64,000 bases of DNA, taken from the NCBI GenBank assembly GCA_947457195.1, contig CANGUU010000001.1:1-64000 (forward strand). Reading direction: 5' to 3'. Shown piece by piece: positions 54,796-63,801 of this stretch. Within the stretch, counting starts at the first letter, position 1. The number at the start of each line of letters is the position of its first letter. The notes under the pieces were generated by a model. The model had not been told where the DNA came from and ran no database searches. It saw only the letters and a list, made by a program, of their open reading frames with translations. The translations under genes were made by a program, and so were the position numbers. The DNA is from Gammaproteobacteria bacterium. Its GTDB lineage: Bacteria; Pseudomonadota; Gammaproteobacteria; Pseudomonadales; Pseudohongiellaceae.

Positions 54796-54828
54796 CGACT
54801 TGCCGCACGACTTGCCGCACGACTTACC
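54796..54828. repeat. 12-bp tandem repeat after tRNA-Ser
   Basis: CGACTTGCCGCA occurs twice in tandem (54796-54807 and 54808-54819) with a partial, altered third copy. It starts 11 bases after the tRNA end and lies in the 3' region between tRNA-Ser and the convergent prc gene. Confidence 0.85.
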
Positions 54829-54905
54829 ACTCGACCTACTCCTCGCCTTTCCATTCGATTGGCTGGCGGAGTCACTCGGGACGGATGGCAGCAGCGGTGG
54901 GCGCG

Positions 54906-57167
54906 TTACTGCGCTGTCTGGCCCGGGCCACCGGCCGGAGTGCCAGCCACCCGACTCCCGCCACTGCCCTGCAGGCTGATTAAATCGAGCAGGATCTTGC
55001 CGCTTTCGACCAGATACGGATCGGGCTCCTTGGCGTCCTCAGTAGCATCGGCCGCTTCCGATGCAGTCGCCGTGCTCGCATCGAGAGCGGCATCCCCGGT
55101 GTCGGCTGCGTCGGCGCTTGCATCCGCCGAGGCCTCTTCCAGTTCGTCGATGCTCTGCAGCGGCGGCTTGCCTTTGGCCACGCGGCGCTTGTTTTCCTGT
55201 TCGAGGCGCCAGGCTTCCTGTTCATCGCGCTCGGCCTGCAGCTTTGCCTGGTTGAGGGTCAGCAAGTTATTTTGCTGTTGCTGCCGGGCGCGGGCGATCT
55301 CCGCCTCGATGAAGGCAAAGTCGGGGTCGGTCTTCAGCCGCGCCTCATGCCGGCTGTTGAGTGTCGGTACGATCAGGCGCAGATCTGTGTAGGGCCGGTA
55401 GAAGTTTGGTTCGATCGTGTCCCAGGGGAGGGCAGTGGGCAGCGCGCTCTCGCCGATGTCCGGTGAGGCCTCGTACAGATCCGGCATGGTGATGCTGGGC
55501 ATGACGCCCTTGTGCTGCGTGCTCTCACCCGAAATGCGATAGAACTTGGAGCGTGTGATCTTCATCTGCCCATCGCCCATCGGAATGAGTTCCTGCACGG
55601 TTCCCTTCCCGAAGGTCTGGCTGCCCACCACGAGCCCGCGCTGGTAGTCCTGGATGGCGCCGGCGAAGATCTCCGAGGCTGAGGCACTCAGACGATTGAC
55701 GAGCACCACCAGGGGTCCATCGTAGGCCACGTCGGAATCCTGGTTGCCGAGCAGGGTGACTTCGCCATCGGCATCCTTCACCTGTACCGTGGGACCTCGG
55801 CGCACGAACAGACCCACGAGATCGCTGGCTTCGCTCAGCGAACCGCCGCCGTTGTCGCGCAGATCCACCACCAGCCCTTCGATACCCTGTGTCTTCAACT
55901 CCCCGATGAGCGCCTCGACATCCCGCACACTGCTGCGGTAGCTCGGATCGCGGCGCTGCAATGCCTCGAAATCGATGTAGAAGGCGGGCAGGTCGATGAC
56001 ACCAATCTTGTGGGTTGTCCCGTTCTGCTCGACCTCGACGATCTCGCTCTTGGCGGAAGAATCTTCCAGCTTGACCGTATCGCGGGTGATGCGGATCTCG
56101 TGCATGTCGATCTTGCTGGCCTCGGGCAACACGTTGAGTCGTACCACCGAACCTTTTTCGCCGCGCACCAGTTCCACCACGTCATCCACGCGCCAGCCGA
56201 TCACGTCCACAAAAGAAGCATCGCCCTGCGCCACACCGACAATGCGGTCGCCTGGCTGCAATTCACCCTGCTTGTCGGCGGGACCGCCGGTGACAACGCT
56301 GACCACCTTCGTGTACTCGTCGTCCGTCTGCAGCACAGCGCCGATACCCTCCAGCGAGAGTCGCATGCTCATGTTGAAGTTTTCGGCCGCACGCGGCGCG
56401 TAGTACTGCGTGTGCGGGTCAAAGGTCATGGTCATCGCATCCATGTAACGCTGGTAGACATCGAGCGTGTTCGTCCTCAGCACCTGGCTCAACTGGGAAC
56501 GAAAGCGCTTCGCCAGCAGTTCACGCACCTCGGGTATTGGTTTGTCGGTCAGTTGCAGACTGAGCACGGCACTCTTCACCTGCCGGCGCCAGAGGTCTTC
56601 CAGCGCGGCGTGGTCGGCGGGCCACGGCACGCCGGCACGATCGATTTCCAGGTTTTCGTCGACCGTGAAGTCGAAATCGGTTTGATCGACCTCGACGCGA
56701 GTGATGGAGTAGACGAGTCGCTCGATCACCCGGCGGTGATACAGGTTGTAGATCGCGTAGCCTGCCTCGACATCGCCGTCCTGCAGCAGATTGTCGAGGC
56801 GGGTGCGGAACTGCTCGAAACCGTCGATGTCGGCCTGGGTGAAATACATGCGACCGCCGTCCAACGCCTCGAGGTAGCTGTCGAGAACTTTCGCCGAGAT
56901 CGTATCGTCGAAGGCAATGTGCGAGTAGTGGTTGCGGACCATCTGGTCGATGATGTCCTCGGTGGTGGAGGCGTAGTCCCGCGCGGGCTCGAACTCGCGG
57001 TAGATGGCGGCGACGTCGAGGGGAATTTCGGCCGGCAGCACCGAAGCAGGGGCCTGCGCCAGCGCCGGGGCAACACCAACGGGAAGCCCGGACAGGGAGA
57101 GCAGGGTAGCCAGGGCCAGTTGACGGAAAGGCACGGGGCCCTTCATGGCCATCGTACGCTTGAACAT
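54906..57167 (-). CDS. prc: Tail-specific (C-terminal processing) periplasmic protease
   Basis: 753-residue S41 protease that degrades periplasmic proteins with unstructured C-termini and trims cell-wall enzymes. It has a signal peptide (LALATLLSLSGLPVGVAPALA), an N-terminal domain, a PDZ domain (LEGIGAVLQTDDEYTKVVSV ... LQPGDRIVGV), and the catalytic Ser in RLSASASEIFAGA with Lys in GSQTFGKGTVQEL. Near the C-terminus a 40-residue Ala/Asp/Thr-rich segment (EEASADASADAADTGDA) is inserted in the usual linker. It converges on tRNA-Ser. Confidence 0.94.
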   Translation of the reverse strand: MFKRTMAMKGPVPFRQLALATLLSLSGLPVGVAPALAQAPASVLPAEIPLDVAAIYREFEPARDYASTTEDIIDQMVRNHYSHIAFDDTISAKVLDSYLEALDGGRMYFTQADIDGFEQFRTRLDNLLQDGDVEAGYAIYNLYHRRVIERLVYSITRVEVDQTDFDFTVDENLEIDRAGVPWPADHAALEDLWRRQVKSAVLSLQLTDKPIPEVRELLAKRFRSQLSQVLRTNTLDVYQRYMDAMTMTFDPHTQYYAPRAAENFNMSMRLSLEGIGAVLQTDDEYTKVVSVVTGGPADKQGELQPGDRIVGVAQGDASFVDVIGWRVDDVVELVRGEKGSVVRLNVLPEASKIDMHEIRITRDTVKLEDSSAKSEIVEVEQNGTTHKIGVIDLPAFYIDFEALQRRDPSYRSSVRDVEALIGELKTQGIEGLVVDLRDNGGGSLSEASDLVGLFVRRGPTVQVKDADGEVTLLGNQDSDVAYDGPLVVLVNRLSASASEIFAGAIQDYQRGLVVGSQTFGKGTVQELIPMGDGQMKITRSKFYRISGESTQHKGVMPSITMPDLYEASPDIGESALPTALPWDTIEPNFYRPYTDLRLIVPTLNSRHEARLKTDPDFAFIEAEIARARQQQQNNLLTLNQAKLQAERDEQEAWRLEQENKRRVAKGKPPLQSIDELEEASADASADAADTGDAALDASTATASEAADATEDAKEPDPYLVESGKILLDLISLQGSGGSRVAGTPAGGPGQTAQ

Positions 57168-57288
57168 TGAACGCTTACCTCGATTCAGGGGCTGCGGTGA
57201 TCATACGCAGACCGGGACGAACCGGGCCTTAACACCGCATCACTACGCCCGGTTAACCTAACCGATTTGGGTCCCGGCTGCCTACGCT

Positions 57289-58497
57289 TCAGGCCGTAGG
57301 GTCGATGATTTTTTTGCGGGCGGAGGCGTGTCGCTCGCGCAGTTCTACATCGATATAGCGATCGGTGATGGCGCTGGAACCGTGGCCGGCGTCATCGCGC
57401 ACGTGTTCGCGAGGCCGGAATTTGACGTCCTCCGAGATGCCGGTATGCCGGAGCCAGTGCACGGTGGCCGCCGCCAGCTGGTCGGCTTCCTCGAGGAACT
57501 GTTCCTGCCGTAGCTTGTCCGCGGCCAGATCGAAGCAGTGTTGCACGATGCCACGAATCTGCCGCGTGCTGGTGATCCCGCCCTGGCCCTTGGCGCGATG
57601 GATGAGCGGGGCCGGGTCACCCGGGGTGGGCAAGGGGCCGAGACAGCGCGAAACCCGGTAACGCTTGAGCGCCGCCAGCATACTGTCGCTGACCGAGATC
57701 AGCCGCTCCTTGTTGCCTTTACCTACGGTACGAAACCACCAGTTGCCCTCCAGATCCCGCTCGAAGTCGCCCATGCGCGGCTGCCAGCGCGGCGTCTCCA
57801 CGAGTTCCGAGATGCGCAGGTAAAGGCCGAACAGGGCCTGCAGGATGAACAGGGTACGCTCGTGGGCCACCGGGTCATGGGTGGCCAAGTGCTTGGCCGT
57901 CTCCATGACGGCGTTCCACTGCAGTTCCGAGAGTCGTCGGATGGGTTTCTGGCCCTGGGTCTTGCGCACCAATTTGCTCTTCTGGCGGATCTGCGCCACC
58001 GGATTGCTCTGAAGATGGCTTTCCTGGATGAGGAAGTTGAAGAAGCTGCCGAGCACCGCCAGCAGCGACTGCGCCGCGCTCTGCGACAGCACGTAAGGTC
58101 GCCCGTCGGTCACCACGTAGGGTCGCCAGTCGGGGTTGGGCTGACGCAGGCCCTGGAGCTCGACGAAGCGGGCGACATTTTTGGCGCCGATCCAGGGCTT
58201 CGGCGGCTTGCGGGCAAACTCCACATAGGCCTCGATGTGCTCACGCCGCACGTCTGCCAGGGCCAGCTGTGCGACCAACCAGCACCAGTGCAGAAAGTGT
58301 TCGATTTCCCGTCGGTACGTCGAAAACGTGTCGGGGCTGCCGCGGTAGCTGTAGAGGAACTCACTGGCGAACTGGTAGTCGGTGATGGCGTGCTCGGGCT
58401 CTGTGGGCAGTTGCAGGTGCGCCACGCTCTGCAGGCGCTGCCGATACGGGTTGGGCATGGCGTCCAGCGTGTCAAAAAAGGGGATCGGCGGCTTCAT
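57289..58497 (-). CDS. Tyrosine recombinase/integrase
   Basis: 402 residues. An N-terminal core-binding domain is followed by the catalytic domain with all six expected residues: R228 (LYLRISEL), K260 (VGKGNKER), H347-x2-R350 (VHWLRHTG), H372 (DDAGHGSS) and Y381 (DRYID). It therefore looks active. It is a lone gene without excisionase or phage genes, between prc and gor. It does not abut the tRNA-Ser gene. A near-perfect 34-base inverted repeat lies upstream. Could be a domesticated XerC/D relative or the remnant of a lost element. Confidence 0.88.
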   Translation of the reverse strand: MKPPIPFFDTLDAMPNPYRQRLQSVAHLQLPTEPEHAITDYQFASEFLYSYRGSPDTFSTYRREIEHFLHWCWLVAQLALADVRREHIEAYVEFARKPPKPWIGAKNVARFVELQGLRQPNPDWRPYVVTDGRPYVLSQSAAQSLLAVLGSFFNFLIQESHLQSNPVAQIRQKSKLVRKTQGQKPIRRLSELQWNAVMETAKHLATHDPVAHERTLFILQALFGLYLRISELVETPRWQPRMGDFERDLEGNWWFRTVGKGNKERLISVSDSMLAALKRYRVSRCLGPLPTPGDPAPLIHRAKGQGGITSTRQIRGIVQHCFDLAADKLRQEQFLEEADQLAAATVHWLRHTGISEDVKFRPREHVRDDAGHGSSAITDRYIDVELRERHASARKKIIDPTA

Positions 58498-58569
58498 GCT
58501 TTACTTTAGAAAAATATAGCAACGTATTGATATGGAATAGTTAGGTGGGCAGCAGGTACTCGTTGATTC

Positions 58570-58603
58570 AATAATTCCGGTAATCTTTATTACCGGAAGT
58601 ATT
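58570..58603. repeat. 34-bp inverted repeat between integrase and gor
   Basis: Arms of 15 bases match at 14 positions (core TTCCGGTAAT ... ATTACCGGAA, loop CTTT). It lies six bases past the gor stop and 73 bases upstream of the integrase start. It could be the gor terminator (read on the minus strand, followed by only a few T residues), an operator or a recombination site. Confidence 0.8.
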
Positions 58604-58609
58604 GTGTCA

Positions 58610-59956
58610 TCAGCGGCTGCGGGTGCGCAAGGTCACGAATTCCTCGGCTGCCGTTGGATGAATGCCAATCGTTGCGTCGAGCTGGGTCTTGGTGAGTCCG
58701 CAGACCAGTGCTGTGGCGAAGCCCTGCAGGATTTCCCCGGCCTCGGCGCCCATCATATGCATGCCGAGCACGCGATCACTGGCGCTGTCCACCAATACTT
58801 TCATGTAGGTGCGCTCATCACGCCCGGACAAGGTGTGCCGCAGATGGCGGAAATCGGTTTCGAAGACGGCGACATCGGCACAGGTCCGCCGCGCAGCTTC
58901 CTCCGTGAGACCCACGGTAGCCAGGTTGGGCTGCGAAAACACCGCCGTGGGAATGTACCGGTAATCGAGGCGCCGCTGCCGCTGGCCAAACAAGCGATCC
59001 ACGACCACCATGGCCTCTGCCAGGGCCACCGGTGTGAGCGGTAAATGGCCGACCACATCCCCCACGGCATGAATGCCGGGATCCGTCGTACAGAAGTGCT
59101 CGTCGACCAGCACTGTACCTTCCGGGCCCAGGCGGACCGCCGTGTTCTCCAGACCAAGGCCCTCCAGCAGCGGACGACGACCCAGCGCCGCCAATACCAG
59201 GTCCGTTTCGAGTAGCCGTCCATCGTGGAACAGCACCTGCAGGCTGCCATCTGCCTGCCGCTCGATGCGCTCGCACCGGGAACCGGGTAACAGCTGACAG
59301 TACTTGCCCGCTTCACGGCAAAAACGCTGGCGCAGGTCCTGATCGAAGCCCCGCAGCGGTAGCTCGCCACGCCAGCTCACGCTGGTCTGGACGCCGAGAC
59401 CAGCAAAAATGCCCGCGAACTCCACTCCGATGTAGCCGGCACCGAGGATGAGCAGCCGACGCGGCAAGGTGGGCAAGTCGAAAATCTGGTCGGAAGTGAC
59501 TGTGTACTCGGCCCCGGGAAAGTCGGGAGACTGCGGTCTGCCCCCGGTGGCGAGCAGGATGTGCCGCCCCTGGAGGACCCCTGCGCCCACGTCCACGCGT
59601 CCGCCGCCGAGCAGCCGTCCAAAGCCCCTGATGAGCTGCACCCCCGCCTTCTCCAGCAAGGACTGGTAGACCCCATTGAGCCGGGCAATCTCGGAGCTCT
59701 TGCGGTCGCGCAAGGTGGCCCAGTCGAAGCGGATGCCCTCGAGTTGCCAACCGAACCCGGCACTGTCGGCAAAGTCCGCGCTGAAGTGGGCGGCATAGCT
59801 GTAGAGCTTCTTCGGCACACAACCCACGTTTACGCAGGTGCCCCCGAGCCGGGAGGCTTCCACCAGCGCCACACGGGCGCCGTGACTCGCCGCCATGCGC
59901 GCCGCCCGCACGCCGCCCGAGCCTCCCCCCACCACAATCAGATCGAACTCAGTCAT
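58610..59956 (-). CDS. gor: Glutathione-disulfide reductase
   Basis: FAD/NADPH enzyme regenerating glutathione, 448 residues. The FAD fold is IVVGGGSGGVRAARMAASHG, the redox-active disulfide is in GGTCVNVGCVPKKLYSYA, the NADPH region is LILGAGYIGVEFAGIFAG, and the C-terminal HPTAAEEFVTL bears the catalytic histidine-glutamate pair. Monofunctional glutathione reductase is favoured by the residues around the disulfide. It is transcribed away from the Arc-type regulator gene. Confidence 0.94.
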   Translation of the reverse strand: MTEFDLIVVGGGSGGVRAARMAASHGARVALVEASRLGGTCVNVGCVPKKLYSYAAHFSADFADSAGFGWQLEGIRFDWATLRDRKSSEIARLNGVYQSLLEKAGVQLIRGFGRLLGGGRVDVGAGVLQGRHILLATGGRPQSPDFPGAEYTVTSDQIFDLPTLPRRLLILGAGYIGVEFAGIFAGLGVQTSVSWRGELPLRGFDQDLRQRFCREAGKYCQLLPGSRCERIERQADGSLQVLFHDGRLLETDLVLAALGRRPLLEGLGLENTAVRLGPEGTVLVDEHFCTTDPGIHAVGDVVGHLPLTPVALAEAMVVVDRLFGQRQRRLDYRYIPTAVFSQPNLATVGLTEEAARRTCADVAVFETDFRHLRHTLSGRDERTYMKVLVDSASDRVLGMHMMGAEAGEILQGFATALVCGLTKTQLDATIGIHPTAAEEFVTLRTRSR

Positions 59957-60048
59957 CCACTGCCTCTACCGGGGCTTTTTTGTGCCACCGCGGGCGGTTT
60001 ATCATGCAGCCCGGACTGCAGCAAGCCATTCTCCCCGGAGAGCCCGTC

Positions 60049-60414
60049 ATGACGACCGAAAACGATCTCACGCCGCTCGCCGACGTTGCCGAGTCCACTG
60101 CCGGTTCGGGCGAGGCCGCTCCGGCGCGGCCGCCGCGTGGCCCTGAGGTAGTGGAGCGTTTCGTCGTCCGGCTGCCGCCGGGCCTGCGCGAGCAGATCCG
60201 ACTGCTCTCCGACCACCATCGTCGCAGCATGAACTGCGAGATCGTGGCGGTGCTCGAGGGCTACATCCGCAAGCAACTCGAACAGCAGCTGGCCGAAGCC
60301 CATGGCGAATCGCTTCCGTCCATGAAGCGGCGCAAAACCGACGCCGAGCTGCGGCGCCGGCTCGACTCCCTGACCAAGGAGAAGAAGGCAGCCCTGCTGG
60401 AACTGCTGGGCTGA
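60049..60414 (+). CDS. Arc-family ribbon-helix-helix DNA-binding protein
   Basis: 121 residues. A ribbon-helix-helix domain is visible at about residues 35-80 (VERFVVRLPPGLREQIRLL, then HRRSMNCEIVAVLEGYI), the Arc/Mnt pattern. The C-terminal part is charged and helical (KTDAELRRRLDSLTKEKKAA). I placed the start at ATG 60049 after GGAGAG; frames from 59980 and 60004 add short unlikely extensions. Its TGA overlaps the alkB ATG, so it probably regulates or is coexpressed with alkB. Confidence 0.82.
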   Translation: MTTENDLTPLADVAESTAGSGEAAPARPPRGPEVVERFVVRLPPGLREQIRLLSDHHRRSMNCEIVAVLEGYIRKQLEQQLAEAHGESLPSMKRRKTDAELRRRLDSLTKEKKAALLELLG

Positions 60415-61055
60415 TGCAGCACGATTGGCTGACGCGCCTGCCAGGTGCGGTAGCGCAGGCAAGTGGCGACAGCATGGTGTTGCCCGATGCCGAGATGACC
60501 TACTTCCCCACCTTCTATCCCCCTGCCCAAAGTGATTGCTGGCGCAGCACGCTGCAGCAGGAGGTCGCCTGGCAACAGGACTCGCTCAACTTCGGCGGCA
60601 AGCGCGTGCCGGTGCCGCGGCTGCAGGCCTGGTACGGCGACGCCGGCACGGACTACGGCTACTCCGGGCTGAGGCTCGTACCCCGGGATTGGACGCCGCT
60701 GCTGCTGCAGCTGCGCGCCGATGTGCAGGGCAGGCTGGATCTTGCCTTCAACTCGGTGCTGCTGAACTGGTACCGACAGGGCAACGACAGCATGGACTGG
60801 CATGCCGACGACGAACCCGAGCTCGGTAGTGACCCGCTGATTGCCTCGCTGAGCTTCGGGGTCAGTCGCCGCTTCGAGTTGAAGCACCGGCAGCGCCGCG
60901 AGCTTGGCAAATACTCGCTCGAACTGGGCAACGGGTCCCTGCTGCTGATGGGGCGCGGCATGCAGCGTAGCTGGCTGCACCGCATACCTAAGCAACCAAA
61001 GGTGAGCGGCGACCGTATCAACCTGACTTTTCGTTTGGTGCGGGTGCGGTCATGA
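60414..61055 (+). CDS. alkB: 2-oxoglutarate/Fe(II) dioxygenase, AlkB-like
   Basis: Direct-reversal DNA repair enzyme oxidising alkyl groups on adenine and cytosine, 213 residues. The iron ligands H130 and D132 (WHADDE) and H189 (SWLHR), and the 2-oxoglutarate residues R201 and R207 (RINLTFR), are in place. The shape (YGYSGLRLVPRDWTP and NSVLLNWYRQGNDSMDWHAD) resembles the ALKBH2/3-like branch more than classic Escherichia coli AlkB. Coupled to the Arc-type gene. Confidence 0.9.
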   Translation: MQHDWLTRLPGAVAQASGDSMVLPDAEMTYFPTFYPPAQSDCWRSTLQQEVAWQQDSLNFGGKRVPVPRLQAWYGDAGTDYGYSGLRLVPRDWTPLLLQLRADVQGRLDLAFNSVLLNWYRQGNDSMDWHADDEPELGSDPLIASLSFGVSRRFELKHRQRRELGKYSLELGNGSLLLMGRGMQRSWLHRIPKQPKVSGDRINLTFRLVRVRS

Positions 61056-61110
61056 TGCCGGCGAGCGACGCTGCCTGTATCCGTGCCCTGCCCTCGCCTC
61101 GGTGAACTCC

Positions 61111-62799
61111 ATGAAATCGCGTTTCCTGCTGACTCTTTCCCTGGTTGCCGCTGCGCTGACCGGTGCGGTGACGACCCTCGCCGAAACACTGCGCGGCGAG
61201 GGCGGCATGGTGGCCTCGCGCTCTGACCTCGCCTCGGAAGTCGGCAGGCAGATCCTGCAACAGGGCGGTAATGCCATCGATGCCGCCGTGGCAACCGCCT
61301 TTGCGCTGGCGGTGGTGTATCCGTCTGCCGGCAATCTCGGCGGCGGCGGCTTCCTGCTGATCGCGCTCGAAGATGGCCGGGTGCTTGCGCAAGACAACCG
61401 TGAAAAGGCGCCGGGCGCCGCGCACCGCGACATGTTTCTCGACGCCAAGGGTGATGTCGATCGCAACCTTGCCGTCAACAGTCTGCAGTCATCGGGTGTA
61501 CCAGGCACGGTGGCAGGCCTGCTCGATGCCCTCGAGCTGCACGGCACCCTGACCCGGCAGGCGGTGATAGCGCCGGCGCTGCGACTGGCACGCGAAGGAT
61601 TCGTCCTCAATGACGATCTGGCGGGACAGTTTGCCGACAACCTCGAGGGCTTCAGCCGGCATGAGGCCTCACTGGCCGTGTTCACACGCGGTGGTGAGCC
61701 TTACAAGGCCGGTGATCTGTGGATACAGACCGACCTCGCCGACACGTTGCAGCGCATCAGTGACGAGGGCCGGGACGGTTTCTACAAGGGCCCGGTGGCG
61801 GCAGCGATTGCGGCGGAAATGCAGCGCAACAACGGCATCATGACCACCGATGATCTTTCGTCCTACCAGCCGGTATGGCGCGAGCCGGTGCATGGCACCT
61901 ACCGGGGTCACGATGTGTACTCCATGCCGCCACCCTCCTCCGGTGGCGTGCTGCTGCTACAAATGCTGAACATGCTCGAACCTTACGAACTTGGCAGGCT
62001 CGGCTATGGCAGCACGGCCACCGTGCATCTGATGATCGAAGCCCAACGGCGCGCCTACGCGGACCGTGCCGAGTATCTCGGCGATCCGGATTTTGTCGAC
62101 GTGCCGGCGCAGCAGTTGCTGTCCAAGGAGTACGCGCGCCAACGTTTCGCCGACTTCGATCCGGCACGCGCCACCGACAGCGCCAGCATCGGTGCCGGCA
62201 GTTGGCCTGAGGAAAGTCCACAGACCACGCATTTTTCCGTCGTTGACGGGCAAGGCATGGCCGTGGCCATGACCACCACGCTGAATCGATCCTTCGGCAA
62301 CCGCATCGTGATCCCTGGCACCGGCGTTCTCATGAACAACGAAATGGACGACTTCAGCAGCAAGCCCAACACGCCCAATTCCTACGGACTGATCGGTCGG
62401 GACGCCAACGAAATTGCACCGGGCAAACGCATGCTGAGTTCCATGACGCCCACCATCGTCATGAAAGACGGAGAACTGCGACTGGTCACCGGTTCGCCGG
62501 GCGGGTCGACCATCATCAATACCGTCCTGCAGGTGGTGCTGAATGTGCTCGACCACGGCATGGGCGCCGAGCAGGCGGTCGCCAGTCCGCGCATTCACCA
62601 TCAGTGGCTCCCCGATAACGTACGCTTCGAAACCGGCGCCCTCAGTGACGAGGTAGCTACCGCGCTGCGCGCCATGGGCCACAAGGGACTAAACGGTGCT
62701 GGCTTCGGCATCGGCGACGCCAACACCATCGTCAAGGACGGGGCTATGCTCGAGGGCGTCAGTGACCCACGGTCGGTCGGTGGCGTAGCCGGCTTCTAG
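61111..62799 (+). CDS. ggt: Gamma-glutamyltransferase
   Basis: Periplasmic enzyme cleaving the gamma-glutamyl bond of glutathione; made as a precursor that cuts itself into two subunits. The 562-residue precursor has a signal peptide (FLLTLSLVAAALTGAVTTLA), GGNAIDAAVATAFALAVVYP, GNLGGGGFLL and the autoprocessing/nucleophile threonine in SPQTTHFSVVDGQG. The C-terminal GSPGGSTIINTVLQV is conserved. ATG 61111 is preferred over a GTG at 61102. It converges on glk with a four-base overlap. Confidence 0.94.
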   Translation: MKSRFLLTLSLVAAALTGAVTTLAETLRGEGGMVASRSDLASEVGRQILQQGGNAIDAAVATAFALAVVYPSAGNLGGGGFLLIALEDGRVLAQDNREKAPGAAHRDMFLDAKGDVDRNLAVNSLQSSGVPGTVAGLLDALELHGTLTRQAVIAPALRLAREGFVLNDDLAGQFADNLEGFSRHEASLAVFTRGGEPYKAGDLWIQTDLADTLQRISDEGRDGFYKGPVAAAIAAEMQRNNGIMTTDDLSSYQPVWREPVHGTYRGHDVYSMPPPSSGGVLLLQMLNMLEPYELGRLGYGSTATVHLMIEAQRRAYADRAEYLGDPDFVDVPAQQLLSKEYARQRFADFDPARATDSASIGAGSWPEESPQTTHFSVVDGQGMAVAMTTTLNRSFGNRIVIPGTGVLMNNEMDDFSSKPNTPNSYGLIGRDANEIAPGKRMLSSMTPTIVMKDGELRLVTGSPGGSTIINTVLQVVLNVLDHGMGAEQAVASPRIHHQWLPDNVRFETGALSDEVATALRAMGHKGLNGAGFGIGDANTIVKDGAMLEGVSDPRSVGGVAGF

Positions 62800-63764
62800 C
62801 GCGGCTGCCTCGATGCCTGCAGGGAGAGGTGCTGCCAGCAACCACGCAGGCCAGTATCTTGAGCAGACACCAGCGCGAGTGGAATGCGGCTGCAATAGGG
62901 TTGGTAGTTGTCCTTGTCGTCGAAACAGCGCCGAAAACGCGCGAGATCGAGACTGGGTCGCAGCTTCGCCATCATGTCACCCACGATGTACACACCATCC
63001 ACTGCCCCCAGCATGATGGCGACGTCGCTGGCATAGGCTGCCAGAATATCGAAGAAATCCTGCAGTACAGCCCGGGCAAAAGGGTCGCCGGACTCGGCGG
63101 CAGCGGAGACTGCCGGTGCAGTACTAGAGGCTTCCCTGCCCTGCAGGCGCGCCGCTGCCCAATACAGCCGCTCCAGACCCGGACCGGAGATCAGCTTCTC
63201 GACCTCCACGCGTGGCAGTTTTTCCCACAGTACGCCGAGCAGAGCGGCTTGGTGGGCGTTTTGTGGCGCAAAGCCGATGTGGCCGCCTTCGGAAGGAATC
63301 GCCTCGTGACCGGCGGTCATGCCACCCACCCCGAGCCCGGTACCGGGACCCACCACGGCAAACACGCGCTTACCCCGAGGACGGGCGGTCCCGAGCCAGT
63401 TCAGCTCGGCCGCTTGCAGCGTGGCGATGCTGTGGACCTGCGCGGTGAAGTCGTTGATGAAGGCGAGGGGCCGCCCCAACGCCTGCTGAACTGCAGCCTG
63501 GCTGAACGTCCACCCGCGGTTCGGCATGTAGATCTCGTCCTGTTCCACGGCACCGGCAATGCAGATACAGAATTCACCGACCCGCTCGGCACGGGGCAGC
63601 CGCGCCAGGTAGGCCGCGAGCAGAGCCGTGAGGCTCGGGTAATCTGCGCAACGCAGTTTGTCGACCTGCTGCAGACCAGCCAGCGACGGCGTCTCTGTGA
63701 GATCGACGGTAGCAAAGCGCGCGTTGGTACCGCCGATGTCGGCCACGATGGCGTGTCGGGTCAT
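62796..63764 (-). CDS. glk: Glucokinase
   Basis: ATP-dependent glucose phosphorylation at entry to the Entner-Doudoroff route, 322 residues of the bacterial glucokinase (Glk, Escherichia coli) family. Visible are the phosphate-binding IVADIGGTNARFATVDL, PNRGWTFS, LAFINDFTAQVHSIATL and GPGTGLGVGGM, then SEGGHIGFAP. It lies 37 bases after the eda stop on the same strand, suggesting one operon for glucose catabolism. Confidence 0.94.
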   Translation of the reverse strand: MTRHAIVADIGGTNARFATVDLTETPSLAGLQQVDKLRCADYPSLTALLAAYLARLPRAERVGEFCICIAGAVEQDEIYMPNRGWTFSQAAVQQALGRPLAFINDFTAQVHSIATLQAAELNWLGTARPRGKRVFAVVGPGTGLGVGGMTAGHEAIPSEGGHIGFAPQNAHQAALLGVLWEKLPRVEVEKLISGPGLERLYWAAARLQGREASSTAPAVSAAAESGDPFARAVLQDFFDILAAYASDVAIMLGAVDGVYIVGDMMAKLRPSLDLARFRRCFDDKDNYQPYCSRIPLALVSAQDTGLRGCWQHLSLQASRQPR

Positions 63765-63801
63765 GCGCTGATCCTCGGCAAAAACAGGGGTGGCCCGGGG
63801 T

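Noticed and set aside
56010-57170. Plus-strand open frame of 386 codons opposite prc
   Set aside because: Antisense shadow of the protease gene; composition dominated by His, Val and Arg with no domain.
57538-58509. Plus-strand open frame of 323 codons opposite the integrase gene
   Set aside because: Antisense shadow; the minus-strand frame has all tyrosine recombinase catalytic residues.
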